Assembly (NCBI GenBank): GCA_015039365.1
Contig: WION01000682.1
Coordinates: forward strand, 1 to 24,558
DNA length: 24,558 nt
Direction: 5' to 3'
DNA from: Amanita rubescens
Taxonomy: Eukaryota; Basidiomycota; Agaricomycetes; Agaricales; Amanitaceae
The notes beneath the pieces were generated by a model. The model was not told the DNA's origin. It saw nothing but the letters and a program-made list of their open reading frames with translations, and did not search any database. The position numbers were made by a program, and so were the translations under genes. Each line of letters begins with the position of its first letter. Within the stretch, counting starts at the first letter, position 1. Shown here in pieces: positions 9,023-20,700 of this stretch.

Positions 9023-11961
9023 TTACATCAACAAACATCCATCGTTCCCATTTAGATCTCCAATGCTCTGCGGAGTGTCTCTTCCGGAATGAGGCAACCT
9101 TCTGCCGCCCGGTGACCACCATCGCGTGCGCCATGACGACTCTTCACAATCAGAGCTATCGCTCGTGACACGTTTCGTTGCCCTGCGCCGCTTCTCTCTT
9201 GCCGCACGCACCGAATCGACCGTCTGCCAAGTGTAGAACGACTTGACTACGATGCGCTTCTCGTCACATTCATCTTGACCAATCTTCAATTCTTCAGCGC
9301 TGTCATCCCGTGCATCTAGATACATTAGTTTGCGAGCTGCGTAGGAACGCCACCCCATGCGTGGTCGAATAGACCCCGACATCTCTTTCAACAAGCCGTC
9401 ATTTATGCTCCGACAATCGACAGCCACGATCTTCGCATTGGATGTGTTTCGCTCCCGGGCTAATTGAATGAACTCCCGCAGCACGGTCGGACCCATTCTG
9501 GTGTTGTCTGCCTCGAGGCACTTTAGGCGGGAACAATTCCTGATCAAGGATAGAAGCGCCTCGTCAGAGACCTGGCTTGCGTGGGACAAGACTAGGTGCT
9601 CTAGTGCGTGGCCTGGTCGGGGAGTCCCCTCTGAGGCCTTGCGGGTCCGCGGATCGACATCAGGAGTGATTGCTTCTAGCACCCTATCCGTGATGTCAGA
9701 CGCATCTTCGAGGTCGATACGTCTAATGTTGGGCGTCGTTCTGAACAGTCGAATAAGACCATCATCCTTGAGATCTGCGTTAATGCCGGCCATCTCGAAG
9801 AACTCGAGACGGGGGACAGAGTAAGCGAGGTTGGAGCATGCCATGTCCGTCAAAAGAATGCAGCAAGACAAGGATAAATGACGCAGGCGAGTGACCCGCC
9901 TGCGATAATAGTCTCTGTTCCCATTTTCGCGGCCAACTTCTCTTGCGCTGAGAGTTTTAATCTCAACTCCCAAACCTTCTGCAGTGTCGGTCGGGTCGCA
10001 AGTAACGAAAGCTTCTACTGCGGAATTGTGGAGTTGACGAGTGTAACTCAAGTCGAGAACTTCAAGGTAAGGTGCGGCTTTACCAAGTACGGACATCATG
10101 CTATCACTGATGTTCTTCAAACCAGAAACGCGTAGCGATTTTAACCTTAGATGTTTGTTCCTGAGAAGAGAAGTGGATGCCATGCATCGAATGCCATCCC
10201 CGTCGATGTTTGGGCACCTGCTCATGTTCAGGTTCGTCACCAGAGGACAATAGATCGCGAGGATGTTGCAAGTTGTGTTTGTAACGGCGCTAAGACCTTT
10301 CACATTCAATGTTTGTAGAGACTCTGATAATATGAGGAGATGATGAAGCGAGCGAGTGGTGATCGAGGCGCAGCCTTGCAATATAATAGATGTTAATTGT
10401 GTGCAGGTCATGGGAAGGCAGAGATTATCAGCTATGTTTATGAGAGTACTCGCATGAAGTTGAACGTGACCGGCAATATTCAAGCCTCGGATAAAAGAGC
10501 AACCGAATTCCGATAGACGCAACAGAGCAGATTCGGGTAAGGTCGGGAACTCGTGCAGATCGATGAAGTTCCATAATTGACCGTCAAAAGCTAGTCTTTG
10601 CCACGATTTAGATACCTTGAAACGAGGGTCAGAATGAGTGGTCGCATAAAACGCGTTTCCTTTACCCGGCTTAGCTTAAATAACTCTCTGATGCCCTTGG
10701 CTTTGCCAACCCACTGCCCCTTTGATGACGAAGCTTTGGACATAGACCATTTGCCATTGGTAACCAGACGTTGAAAATCCAATTCATGCAAATCTAACAG
10801 GGACCTGAATACTCGAAGACGAAGCTCCCTTGGCAGTTCGTCATCGAAGTAGTTCTTGATGACAAGAGGAATAGGTTCGTATATATCTAATGAAGACGTA
10901 GGGACGTAGTCCAACGCCGACAATGGTTCCGGAAGCGAGTTGGAACGGCCTTTCGTTCGTTGAAAAAGCTGATCAGGGGGTACACCAGGCAACCCATCCA
11001 GCTGCACCCGAGGGAGGACGTCATTTGGATATTGCAGAACCAGCGGGTCTTGTACCGAGTCAACCTTAAAACCTTTGGAACAAGGAAACAGCGCACCAAA
11101 GGCAGCAACAATTGGATCAGCCAAATCCGTTGCTGGACCTGCCTGCGCCTTGCTTGTATCCCGTTTCTTGAAAGAAAACGCCCGAGAAAAATTGTGTTGA
11201 AAGCGGGGAGTACTCCATTTCACCTTTCCCCTCAACATCAACTGAGACTTTGCTGACAAGTTTGAAAGCGAGTGTCGCCGTGAGGGCATTCGTTTCGACG
11301 TGAATAAATCGTCTTGACTTTGTTGGGTGTCGGAAACAGGTGTGGAATGTGTCTGACTGCTGGCCGGGGTGCCCAGGGGCGCAGTGGGATACAAAGGAGA
11401 GCTATGATTGGATGGACCGGGAGTAGAGGAAGTCAATGGGGACCACACGGAATGCTCGAGGCTTTCATGATCTAGACCTGCCAGATTAAATACGGGGGAA
11501 GTCAAAAAGGAGGGCTCCTCCTTCTCTTTTCCTTTCCCATTAGCAAGGCTATGATATGGTTGCGGATACAGGTGGTGTGTCTGATTGAAGTGGTTGTTCA
11601 CAGGGCAAGCGAAATTGAGTGGTGAGATACTTAGGTGTGAAAATGACGGTGAAGCTAGAGGACTGAGATTGCTGGACCCGGCGGAGGAACCGGCTGAGGA
11701 GACAGGATCGAAGTCCGTATCGGTTGAACGCGTGGGCTGTATGGATAAAGGCTTGGTCACTTCTTTTCCTTTGGCTGCGGTTACAATGTGTCCGCCATGA
11801 GGAGATAGATATTCAGCGAGGTCCGAGACGTTGTCGTGCTCTGTGAAACAGACTTCTGTAGAGGACGAGTCGGGATAAGGGTCAAAATGGAAGATGGAAT
11901 CATCGTTATCGTTATCATGTGTGGTGGGCATTGTGAGATGGTCTGACGTCAGGGGGGCCAT
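9023..11961 (-). CDS. F-box / leucine-rich-repeat protein (AMN1/RNI-like)
   Basis: Exons are 11961-10666 and 10615-9023 with one 50-nt intron, giving 962 residues. Residues 1-370 are Ser/Pro-rich and look disordered. DELPRELRLRVFRSLLDLHE at about 373-393 begins an F-box, which continues across the intron to SKSWQRLAFDGQLWNFIDLH with an insert of about 20 residues between the halves. Residues about 495-830 hold irregular leucine-rich repeats of the cysteine-containing type (LTSIILQGCASITTRSL, LVTNLNMSRCPNIDGDGI, LEVLDLSYTRQLHNSAV, LEHLVLSHASQVSDEAL). F-box/LRR proteins recruit substrates to SCF ubiquitin ligases; the LRRs read the target. A basic, Ser/Arg-rich tail follows, close to residues 900-962. 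The ATG at 11961 is the first in frame (GTTAATGG). The specific substrate is unknown; fungal AMN1 is the nearest named relative I can suggest. Confidence 0.88.
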
Positions 11962-13069
11962 TAACGGGATTGATCAAGGAGTACTAGTAAATAAGCACAT
12001 TGAATTGCGCGCGATTGCAGAATAGAAGAAGAGACGAAGAGACGAACGATACAAAGCGGAAAGAAAGGAAATAATAGGAAGGGAAGGATGGATCACATTC
12101 ACATATGTAGGGCGGCACTCTGGGGAGCAGTTCCGCTGCCGAAAAGGCCGTGCAAAACATCCCAAAATATTCTCCTTCGATATCCTGCTCACGCGGCCCG
12201 TCTCGGATTCTCCTTCGCGTTTTTCCAGTTGTTCGTCGCCAGCTTGAACCTGCGTTCCTTATCAGTCTGTCTTCCCCCCTCTGTTGACACTCGCCTCACC
12301 GTTCCCTGTGTTCCATCTCCGGCTCATTCTCTTTCAATCGTGCTATCTCGGTTTGCTGATTTACCTGAGCCTCGCTTAATCGTTTATACCTCGTTGGCAC
12401 TCACCATGAACTTGTTGAATGCAGTCGTCTTCTTCTTTCTACCTCCAGATGGCCCTGCACGAACTTAGTATCGGATGACGTGATTGATAAAGTGCATACT
12501 TTTCGAGCTCTTGGCCTTCGTGCTTTCCTGCTGTCTTACCATACTATACGTTCAACCTTGGTGATAATAAATATCAGTGAGCTGGTTGACAACTCGTATC
12601 GCACGTACTCAGTGTCGGGTGGTCAAATTGGCGGGAGATGCGCGTTTGAATTATGGTCGGACCTCATCCTGCTCTTACTTAAATGTTCATGCACCGCTCG
12701 CTGCTCCTACCCCTGGCACTCCAAAAGCCCGAGCTTACCCAATAATGGCAGATCCCGTCCTATACGACAGACACCGGCAATTACGAATGATTGTCATCCT
12801 AAGGTAAGAATCCGTGTTAAAAAGGATCATCGCGACTTGTTCTAACTTGCTTCCCCGTTATACGTCGTCGGATCCCGACCAGAATCTGCCTCGGGTGTCT
12901 GGGGTACTGGATGATTCCAAACAAATAAACGCGTCGCGTAATCAACAGGAACAGGTTAGGCGCTAACTATCTTGGACGCGTCGCGTAATCAACTCAACAG
13001 GAACAAGCTTCACTCTAGTAATACATTTATTACATAACTGCGCAACCATTCTCATAGAAATCAACCTTC
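11962..13069. other. 1.1-kb gap between F-box/LRR start and VPS33 stop
   Basis: The left part should hold the promoter and leader of the F-box/LRR gene. From about 12200 to 12400 the plus strand is strongly pyrimidine-rich (TCTTCCCCCCTCTGTTG, CATTCTCTTTCAATC), as seen just upstream of fungal transcription starts, followed by an ATG in good context at 12406 (CTCACCATGAAC) that opens only a 20-codon frame. Further on, a frame ending near 12807 contains MADPVLYDRHRQLRMIVILR beside a GTAAGA donor at about 12804. A short spliced plus-strand transcript is possible, but I recognise no family and do not call a gene. Confidence 0.4.
12929..13005 (+). repeat. Doubled ACGCGTCGCGT-containing repeat
   Basis: ACGCGTCGCGTAATCAAC plus AGGAACA occurs at 12929-12953 and again at 12976-13005, where TCAAC is duplicated inside it. 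The period is 47 bp. Each copy carries ACGCGT, the MluI cell-cycle box core bound by MBF in yeasts, directly followed by TCGCGT. The pair lies 65 bp past the VPS33 stop codon. Confidence 0.75.
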
Positions 13070-15627
13070 TCAATCGTTAGCTTTGGCTGCGAGATCGATG
13101 ATGCTGTCCACAACACTGTTTCCACTGAGAATGCCAGTGGTAGCAATCAAAAACTTGCGTCCTAGCGAAAATTGCTCGTAAATAACGTTATACGCTAGGC
13201 CAGGCACGTACCCTGATGTTGTCGGCCAACCCATCTCAAAGCAGCGATCTCGGTGTAAGTGCATCCACCAACAAAAAATACCACTGTAACTTTCGTCCCT
13301 GCGGCTCTGATCTGAGAGGCGTGTGAACAAGCAAAGAAAGAGTCATACCAGATGTTGAAGCAGGATCAGGCTCCGCTCGGACAATATCCACTGTTTCTCC
13401 AGGTATAGCGGCCACCACATCTTCAAAACCCTTCCAACCAACGATAGGGTGAGCTTGAACTTTGGCTGCCGATGTTGCTGCTGAAGCATCTCCGCCGGTC
13501 ATGGATTTCTCCTTCTCTGCCGGATTGCTGAGGACACCTCCCCTCTGAGCGACGCACTGAACCAGCCGAACGCTGATAGGCGCATAACCGGAATAGACAT
13601 AGCTTATATCATTTTCCACCTCTTCACGACCTTCAGGGGTATCGTCGATTAACAAACGGAGAGATTTCCTCAAATAGTCAAAGGGGTATTTTTTAACCTT
13701 TTCAGGTATAGGATTGGTTACCAGCAGTGCAACGGACGGATCGCTCGATGCGAGGATCAATGGCAAATATTGATATCCATAAACCTAACAAGATGTTTGA
13801 AGGCTCGGCTGGAAGAAAACTATATCCCGTACCTGCAAGAACTCGGCCTTGATATACTCCAGGATTTTGAATTTGGCGCCCCCGGAAGTAAGGCATGCAA
13901 GGGAAAGAAGCCTTATAGTGACATAGAGATTGGCCCCTTCAGCCATCAAGTCTTCTATATTGATCACTTGGTCATCAGGATCAACCGAAGCAAGCAAGTC
14001 TGAGAGTGTGTCAGCTTTGGCGCACCAACCAGCAACTGGCGCTCGCCTTGTTGTATTTTCAGGGATTTAAGAAAGAATTTGTTTTGTGTATATTCAGCGA
14101 TAAGCTCCGACAAACTAGTGTCTAGAATTTCATCAGATATTTTTTGCAATAGAACGCAAGGCACTTACGGAAGCGCAAAGCTTCCTGTTGGGACTGAAAA
14201 TCCCCTAATTTGCCGACAAAATCGCGCAGTTGTGCGACGGTTTTCGATTGGAGATCCGTCTAAAAGATAGTCACAAATGATTTTCACTGAACAGCCTCAA
14301 GAGGTACCTTCTGGATCTCCTCTAGCTTGCGAGCGATGAAATTTAATTTCTTGCCTACAGCAGCAAAGTTCAAATCTCTCAATTCGGCATAGAGAGGATC
14401 TGTGCTGGCTGTTAGGTGGTGTTTCTTCTTGGGATCCACCTTGAAGCCAGGTATCTCGACTTTGGGGATGTTAGGGATGGGAGGTACCTGTGACGAACTA
14501 GCAGGGACCGAAGGCGTAAACAGCGAAGCAGGGAGTTCTGCCTGAGCTGCGGGTAATGAGCCGAAGGCAGGTGACTTGCACCAATGTGCTTACAATTCTT
14601 GAGGCCGTATGCCTCATCGATAAGTCCATCATACGTGAGTTGGGTCAACATTGGTGTGATCATGTCGACGCGGCGGTCCAATATTATCAAACAATCCATC
14701 GTGTTGGATGGGGTCGTCGAGTTGTCGTTGGGGTTTTCCGCTGACTTGGATGCATGGCGTTGCAACAAATTTGCCAGGCGCTGACGATGGGTGAGTTACA
14801 TGGTGAAAGTCGGGTTCAGACGTGCTTACAGCGGCATGATCTCCCTTGCCTACTATCCTGGGGAACGAACCATGGTGTTTCTGAAGAGTTTCCAGAGCCA
14901 GCACCGAGTCGTAAACGACCGTTTCATCTCCGACCTAGAGACGGCAATTCGGTACAGAAGATTAGGACCAACGTAACATACTCACAACCCAAATATCCCT
15001 GAGAGCCCGGTCATTTTCCAGAGATATCAAGTCGGGCGCGAGAGGGATGAACTGAAGGTTATAAGAACTGATAGTGACGTCACCTAGTACACCTTCCTCT
15101 TCGAAAATCTGAGATACTAGCGCCGACACGCGTGGAACGAGAAGGACAGTATAAACGAATTTTTTTGACTCTTTAGCATGCTGCTTTATATGTTCTGGTA
15201 TACTGTTACTCTTTATAATGCAGTCTGAACAGCGCCGACTTACCGGCAATCATCTTGGCGTTCTTCATCACGGCTTTGCAAAGGTATATCACATTTGTCG
15301 ATGGAGGTGTTAATGCACCACTCTCCAGCCAGAACATCTTTTCGACACCATGTTGCTTGTGTAGCCACAGTCAGCTTTTCATTAGACAAAACAAAACAAG
15401 ACAATCGACTACCTTCAGCACGGATACGTCAGTTACGAGATTCAGGGCACCTGACATGTATGGATCAATAACAAGTGTTTTTGCCCCATTGACCTTATTA
15501 ACAGCGTATGAAATCACAAAGTAATTGAGAATAGAGAACAACAAACCGAGTTCAAGGCATCGACCAGTGCATTCTTGTTTATTTCGCTGAACAGGCTCAC
15601 ATCGATTGGAAACTGATCATCCGCCAT
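13070..15627 (-). CDS. VPS33: Vacuolar sorting protein Vps33 (Sec1/Munc18 family)
   Basis: Thirteen exons give 653 residues: 15627-15547, 15493-15413, 15355-15244, 15194-14986, 14934-14830, 14780-14594, 14546-14308, 14259-14169, 14121-14047, 13999-13833, 13784-13349, 13298-13212, 13161-13070. Phases agree throughout. Landmarks match Vps33 rather than Vps45: [16 protein letters not shown] (about 243-258), [36 protein letters not shown] (about 507-523), [18 protein letters not shown] (about 602-619) and a C-terminal [19 protein letters not shown]. Vps33 is the SNARE-binding subunit of the HOPS and CORVET tethers and templates SNARE assembly for fusion at endosomes and vacuoles. Length fits the family (roughly 600-690). 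Intron 9 (14000-14046) begins GCGAGC. The start codon has a 91-bp divergent spacer to an F-box-like gene. Confidence 0.96.
14000..14046 (-). other. GC-AG intron in VPS33
   Basis: On the minus strand the donor is CAACAAG|GCGAGC, with GCTGACAC as branch region and CTCTCAG as acceptor, 47 nt in all. It joins KIQQ to [10 protein letters not shown] in frame. The only GT donors nearby give a wrong phase or an intron of 28 nt. Confidence 0.8.
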
Positions 15628-15718
15628 TGCGGTGGTGTTAATCAGCTCCCCGGCGTCTATCGTCCACCTTTTATATCAAGCAGCTCCGCTTGTCGGTGGC
15701 ACCAAGACCAAACATATT
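15628..15718. promoter_or_regulatory. 91-bp divergent start region, VPS33 / F-box-like gene
   Basis: Only 91 bp separate the two start codons. A TATA-like CTTTTATATCAAG lies at about 15668-15680 in plus orientation. The promoter elements must overlap each other or the coding parts of both genes. An in-frame upstream ATG at 15632 exists but would leave only 4 bp, so 15719 is preferred. Confidence 0.55.
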
Positions 15719-16973
15719 ATGCCACAGTCGTCAACACCATCCCAGTTGCCAAACGAGATATGGCTAGAAATTTTTCAATTGGCGACTCTTGACAGCCGAC
15801 GTACTCTCTCGCATTATATCCCTTTCCAGTCGCGAGCTAGTGATGAACATGACAGAGCTGTTCTTGGGATCAAGAGGAACCTCTCCCTGGTTTGTCGACA
15901 GTGGAGGCAGATGACAATTGAATTGCTGTACAGGGATATAAGGATAGCGCATGGTGCAAAGGGTCTCAGGGAAGTGTTGCGGACGAAAACTCCCGACGGC
16001 ACTTCAATCTATGGTGATTGGGCAAGTCAACACCTCGTCATGCAATAATTGTTTACTGATATGGCATCGATAACTGATTTAGGTGCAGCGAGCCGTCTTG
16101 CCCTTTTCCAGTACAATCACCGGTCCATATGATACCTCAACCTGGAGGACGTCCGTTGACATTCTCGCACTATGCTCCAAGCTACGAATACTTGTGCGGA
16201 CTCCGCACGATATTGTTGGTCACGAGCTTCAGTTCTACTCCGAGATGCAGCATATTTCTTTCCCGTTGTTAGAGCATCTGGAATGGCATAACAACGAGCC
16301 CGAACGGACGGGAGGCATCAATTCTTTATGTGCCGTCCTCTCTACGACCCCAAACCTGACCTATCTATTTATTGCTGGCCTACCCGGTCGTTCCAGAATC
16401 ATCCCTCGCTCTGTCTCTCTTCCTGTCTTAACGACACTACATTTGCGCAACGTGGATGGATTGCTTCTACATGTCATCGTGAATAGATGGGCACTACCTG
16501 CACTTGCACACCTCATACTTGACGATCCTTGGTATTCACAGGCTCTTCTCGTAATATGGGAAAAATATGGTTCACAACTCCGAACAGTAGAGTTGGGGAA
16601 ACATCTCCGCTTTCTTGTGAGAGATGTCATTTCACCGTGTCTACGGGGCTGCCCTTCACTGGAGGAGATAAATTATTATCCTCTATTCACCACTTCCCCG
16701 GTGCTTGAGCAAGCTCATCACTCGCTGAAGACGGTCGGCCTGCATTATGCTCCTAATTTGTATCTCATAGACCAAGCATCTATCCGATCATCACTCGAAC
16801 AACATTTTGATTGGCTTTTAAGTCGACAGCTACCTCTACTTCAACGCATTGTTCTTCATGGGGATTGGACAAACGCAGTGACCGATCCTCGCTTCAAATC
16901 GATATTGGAACGTTCCGTCCGCCGTGGAAGGTTTATAGTCTATCCAGACGGAAGTAGAGTATCTATCGATTAG
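15719..16973 (+). CDS. F-box-like domain protein
   Basis: Exons are 15719-16021 and 16083-16973, giving 397 residues. Residues about 7-65 (SQLPNEIWLEIFQLAT ... LSLVCRQWRQMTIELLYRDI) are the short F-box-like motif found at the N-terminus of a greatly expanded family in agaricomycetes. The rest is leucine-rich and LRR-like in pattern (LCSKLRILVRTP, FPLLEHLEWHNN, LPVLTTLHLRNVD, LPALAHLILDD) without strict repeats. The likely role is a substrate adaptor of an SCF ubiquitin ligase; the target is unknown. The intron at 16022-16082 starts with GCAAGT and is the only way seen to join GDW to VQRAVLPF in frame. The stop codon lies 25 bp from that of the convergent FHIT gene. Confidence 0.86.
16022..16082 (+). 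other. GC-AG intron in the F-box-like gene
   Basis: The donor TGG|GCAAGT is the classical GC-donor consensus; AACTGATTTAG forms the branch and acceptor. Reading on instead ends after nine codons. Confidence 0.8.
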
Positions 16974-16998
16974 TTACACTATTATGGACATCGCACCT

Positions 16999-17659
16999 CT
17001 AGACAAAGAACCCTTTCAACCAGTTTGCCTCTTCCTCCATCTCATCCAATGAACGTGGCGGTCTCTCGTCATCCGCATCGACCTTCAAACGTTCGACAGT
17101 ACCGTCGTGAGCACTTCTGAGATCCTTAGACAACGTTTTCTCGCTGTCTTCCAGAACGGGGTAGATCTCGTCGTTATTCTTCTCGAACCTGTCACCCTTG
17201 ATTCTTCTAGGCAGAACATGAAAATGCACATGTGGGATGCTTTGACCCGCGGCTTTGCCATCCTGAGGGTTGTTAGTATAAGCCCTGAGGCCTGACCTAT
17301 TAGAGTAGTGTTACCTGGCAGGCGATAGTGAGTGCATCTGCACCGTAAGCGCGCTCTACTACTTCACCGACACGTCGAATGGAATGCATTAAGCCAGATA
17401 GCTCCTGGTCTGCCATGGGTTAAATCTTTGACTTGAATTGATGGGAGTGCTGCTACCATTCAATTCTGTCAAGCGAGGAACGGGCCTTTGGGGTATCACA
17501 AGTACATCTAATGTGCCTCGTTAGTGCAAGTATGCTTGACCCACTAGACTTACGTCCAGCCACGATAGGCTTCAAGTTGACTATCGCGTATGACAGTGAG
17601 TTACGATAAAAACATTGTCGAGTAACATCAATGGTCGAGAAGAGTAACGAAGGTGTCAT
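16999..17659 (-). CDS. HNT2: FHIT/Hnt2-type diadenosine polyphosphate hydrolase (HIT family)
   Basis: Exons are 17659-17554, 17507-17457, 17409-17315 and 17262-16999, giving 171 residues. The histidine triad reads H95-V-H97-F-H99-V within GQSIPHVHFHVLPRR, with H97 the expected AMP-accepting nucleophile. Upstream, LSYAIVNLKPIVAGHVLVIP and ERAYGADALTIACQDGKAAG match the FHIT branch (S. pombe aph1, yeast HNT2) rather than the Hint branch. These enzymes split Ap3A and related dinucleotides to AMP and a second nucleotide. The ATG at 17659 (ACATGACACC) starts directly before the conserved LLFSTIDVTRQCFYRN segment. The C-terminal third (DERPPRSLDEMEEEANWLKGFF) is typical of fungal members. It lies 110 bp downstream of the NTE1 stop in the same direction. 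Confidence 0.95.
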
Positions 17660-17769
17660 GTTATTGATCACCCTGTTGTACAGTTAGAACTACATAAAAC
17701 ATGATCTGAGCCATAATAATTTACAACAGTGCAGTCAGTACGCCGTGTCCATTCCTGTGAGAGCAAGCT

Positions 17770-20700
17770 CTATATAGAATTACGTCTAGCACTCTGTCCC
17801 TTTTTCTTTGAACTTCCAGGGGTATCCATTGCGTCGATAAATAAAGAAGGAAGGCGGCCTTCGACTTCTAGCTTGGCTAACATTTCCATAGCGGTCTGAT
17901 AGCCTTTCTTCTGGATCTCTTCAAACTTTCCGAACTGCAACGTACCATACTAAGGGAAGATATGAGAAATAGTCTTTCTTGATGCTCAAATACTCACCTC
18001 TTGCACGGGCATGGAGAAATACACGCAGCCTTTTGCATTCTTTGCATCCTGTAACGTCTTGACGCTCGAGACACTAGTTATTTTTCAGTGGAAGATCAAA
18101 TATTTGGCTGCGATCGTATACATACTATGCTAGTCGGCTTTGAATTTCTGGAATTGCAGGGATTAATCTCGCGTTCGAAAATGGGTTCCACCTGTTCAGA
18201 AGTAACCACCATCCAGAAACAGTATCACCATAGTTCCGGGGTGAGTTGTCATCGATCTGTTCGGCACGGTCAGGGACAGTATTAGAAGTGCCTAGCAAGC
18301 TTACCGCTCCGACGTCACATGCGAACACGGCACTAGCTCCTATGGAGAACATCGATGACACCTATTTTGTTATTAGCAAAAATTTGGCATCAAGGAGCCT
18401 CACGAACTGGAAGGTTGTCGACTAAGGAGTCATCAGCATCAGGATCATATTGAAAAATCGTTATACTTACGGTATCCGCCATCTACAAGCAAGTTGCCAT
18501 TATCACTTAATGGTGGAAGGAGGCCCACCAATGACATTGATGCCCCTAGATGTTATAAATAAGATGGCAATACCGTAAACCACCATTGCTTACGGATAAA
18601 TCGCCAAGCATAACCGGTTTGATGAATTTCCATTTGAGAAGACATAATGTTGGTCGTATTACAAAAGTATGGAAGCCACATATCTTCAATGTGAAGATCG
18701 TAGAAGGCTTTATAGATGGCTCTGTTGAACTCGTGACCCTATCGATCGCCGTTAGTAAGTGACGGAGTGTAGACGCTAGCACTGACCGTTGTATAGGCTA
18801 CCAGGGGATATGTAACGTCTGACAAGATGCGCCATATGTTGGCCATCCTGCTGCTGAATTGCTTCGCACGGCCCGAAGCAGTTATCAAATCGCCTTCTCG
18901 TGCATACAGTCCACCAATGAAGGCTCCAATACTTGTGCCGGCAACGTGATCAACTGGTATTCCATGCTCTTCCAAGGCTTGTATCAAACCCTATTTACAT
19001 TCAATAAATATTTATCACGGTCAATCAAGGAAGCTTACTCACAAGGTGTGCAATCCCTCGGGCACCTCCACCGCCCAGTACCAGTCCTATTGATTTGCCA
19101 CATATTCTCCTCGCCAAGCGAGAAAAGTCGTTCATATGAGGCAATCTTTGAGGTCGAACGTCCGTGCTGGTGCCGCGGTATTTTTGAATACCACTTTGGA
19201 CTTTATCCTTGAAGTTCTTGAGCGCAGCTACTGCGTCTGGATCCTTAGGGACGGATGAAGGCTTCGGGACGGGTAAAACTAAACCCTAATCACGACGTGA
19301 ATTTCGCATCGTTAATCAAAGATTGGACTAACGGGCAGTTCGACATGGATATGTTGATGAACCCATGGGCGATTCTGACTGCTGCTTAGCGAACCTCAAA
19401 AAGAGTATGGTCATCAGTCACCTTCAACCATTCGCGCGTTGAACCCGGAGCGATTGAGCGGTCGCGATGAAGGAGAATCAACTCTTTACGAGCCGTCGTC
19501 TTCATAGAAAGAAGTAATCTCTCAAACTCTCCTAATGATGGGTCGTCTCCCATGCCAACGACCATCACACAGTCCGCCTAAAGATCAGCATGTCAAGAAC
19601 CGAGGGTAACCATGTTAACGTGTCATACCTGCCGGATGCACGTTTGTGTCCAGGAACTATTCACTGGCGAGTCTGCGACATAAAGGACAATTCTATACCT
19701 TTGCTCTTGATCGGCCAACCAACCAGCCGACTGGAGAAAATCCATTATCATGGCAGAAATATCCGTCGATTATGCAACATACCTTGAGTTTACCCATGCG
19801 TGTAAATGCATGGCGACCGAGGTTGCTTGATATAGACGCTTTATTTAGGAACGCAGTGGAAGCTCCAATGCCCTCTAGTGCAGCTTGTAATTTCCGCGCG
19901 AATTCAGTGACGGGTACATTGCGGGACACAGGTAAAACAGCAACCGTCTTGAGGTTGGTGTTGTTACGTCCAAGTTCTGACGGGGGACTCCTTCCCTGGG
20001 TATTGGAAAAAGAATCGACTTCATCTCTTACGCGCGATGCAATCATTTTCAACAATCTATGTATGAGATAGTCAGTCGCCGGAAGTGTCATAATGGAAGA
20101 CATTTACTGAGCCGTGGTGTGTGGGTTTCTGAACAGAGTTAGCTAGTTTGTTGGACGATATGCACATACTGCACCTACCTAGCCGAGATAGCATTAAAAA
20201 GTGTCTGGGGCATTCGTATAAGTTCTGTATCACGAATTGCGTGGACCGTGTTCCTCCTAGGACAGCCGGTAATGACATCCAATTCGCCAACGGTGTCACC
20301 TTGGCCATATTCGCCCACGATGGTCACAGTACCTTTCGAGTCTTCTGAAATCGCACGAAGACGGCCATTAATGACAATGTAGAAGCTATCGCTGACGTCG
20401 TTAGGCCGCCACAGAACCTGACCAGCATCAACTTGCATCCAATCAAGCGACGCATCGATATGCAACACTTGAGCAGTAGTCAAATTAAATATCGTGCGAT
20501 CTATCACTCAACTCACCTAGCGGTGATAACAATGTGATGAGTCGTTTCGCCAAGGTTAAAAGTACAATGGGCCTCTTCTCGAGCAGACGCTCCAGAGCGT
20601 GATGGGGCAGGAAGCCAACGTATGTATCCGTCTTGGCATAAATATCAACGTAAGAAGCAATACTGCATAGCGAGGCTACATAAGGGGACTTTAGCCGCTG

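Noticed and set aside
12088..12468. 126-codon plus-strand frame upstream of the F-box/LRR gene
   Set aside because: Its composition follows the CT-rich tract, it lies partly in the opposite gene's promoter, and it matches no family.
13070..15627. VPS45 as the identity of the Sec1-family gene
   Set aside because: The [27 protein letters not shown] and [12 protein letters not shown] segments match Vps33, not Vps45.
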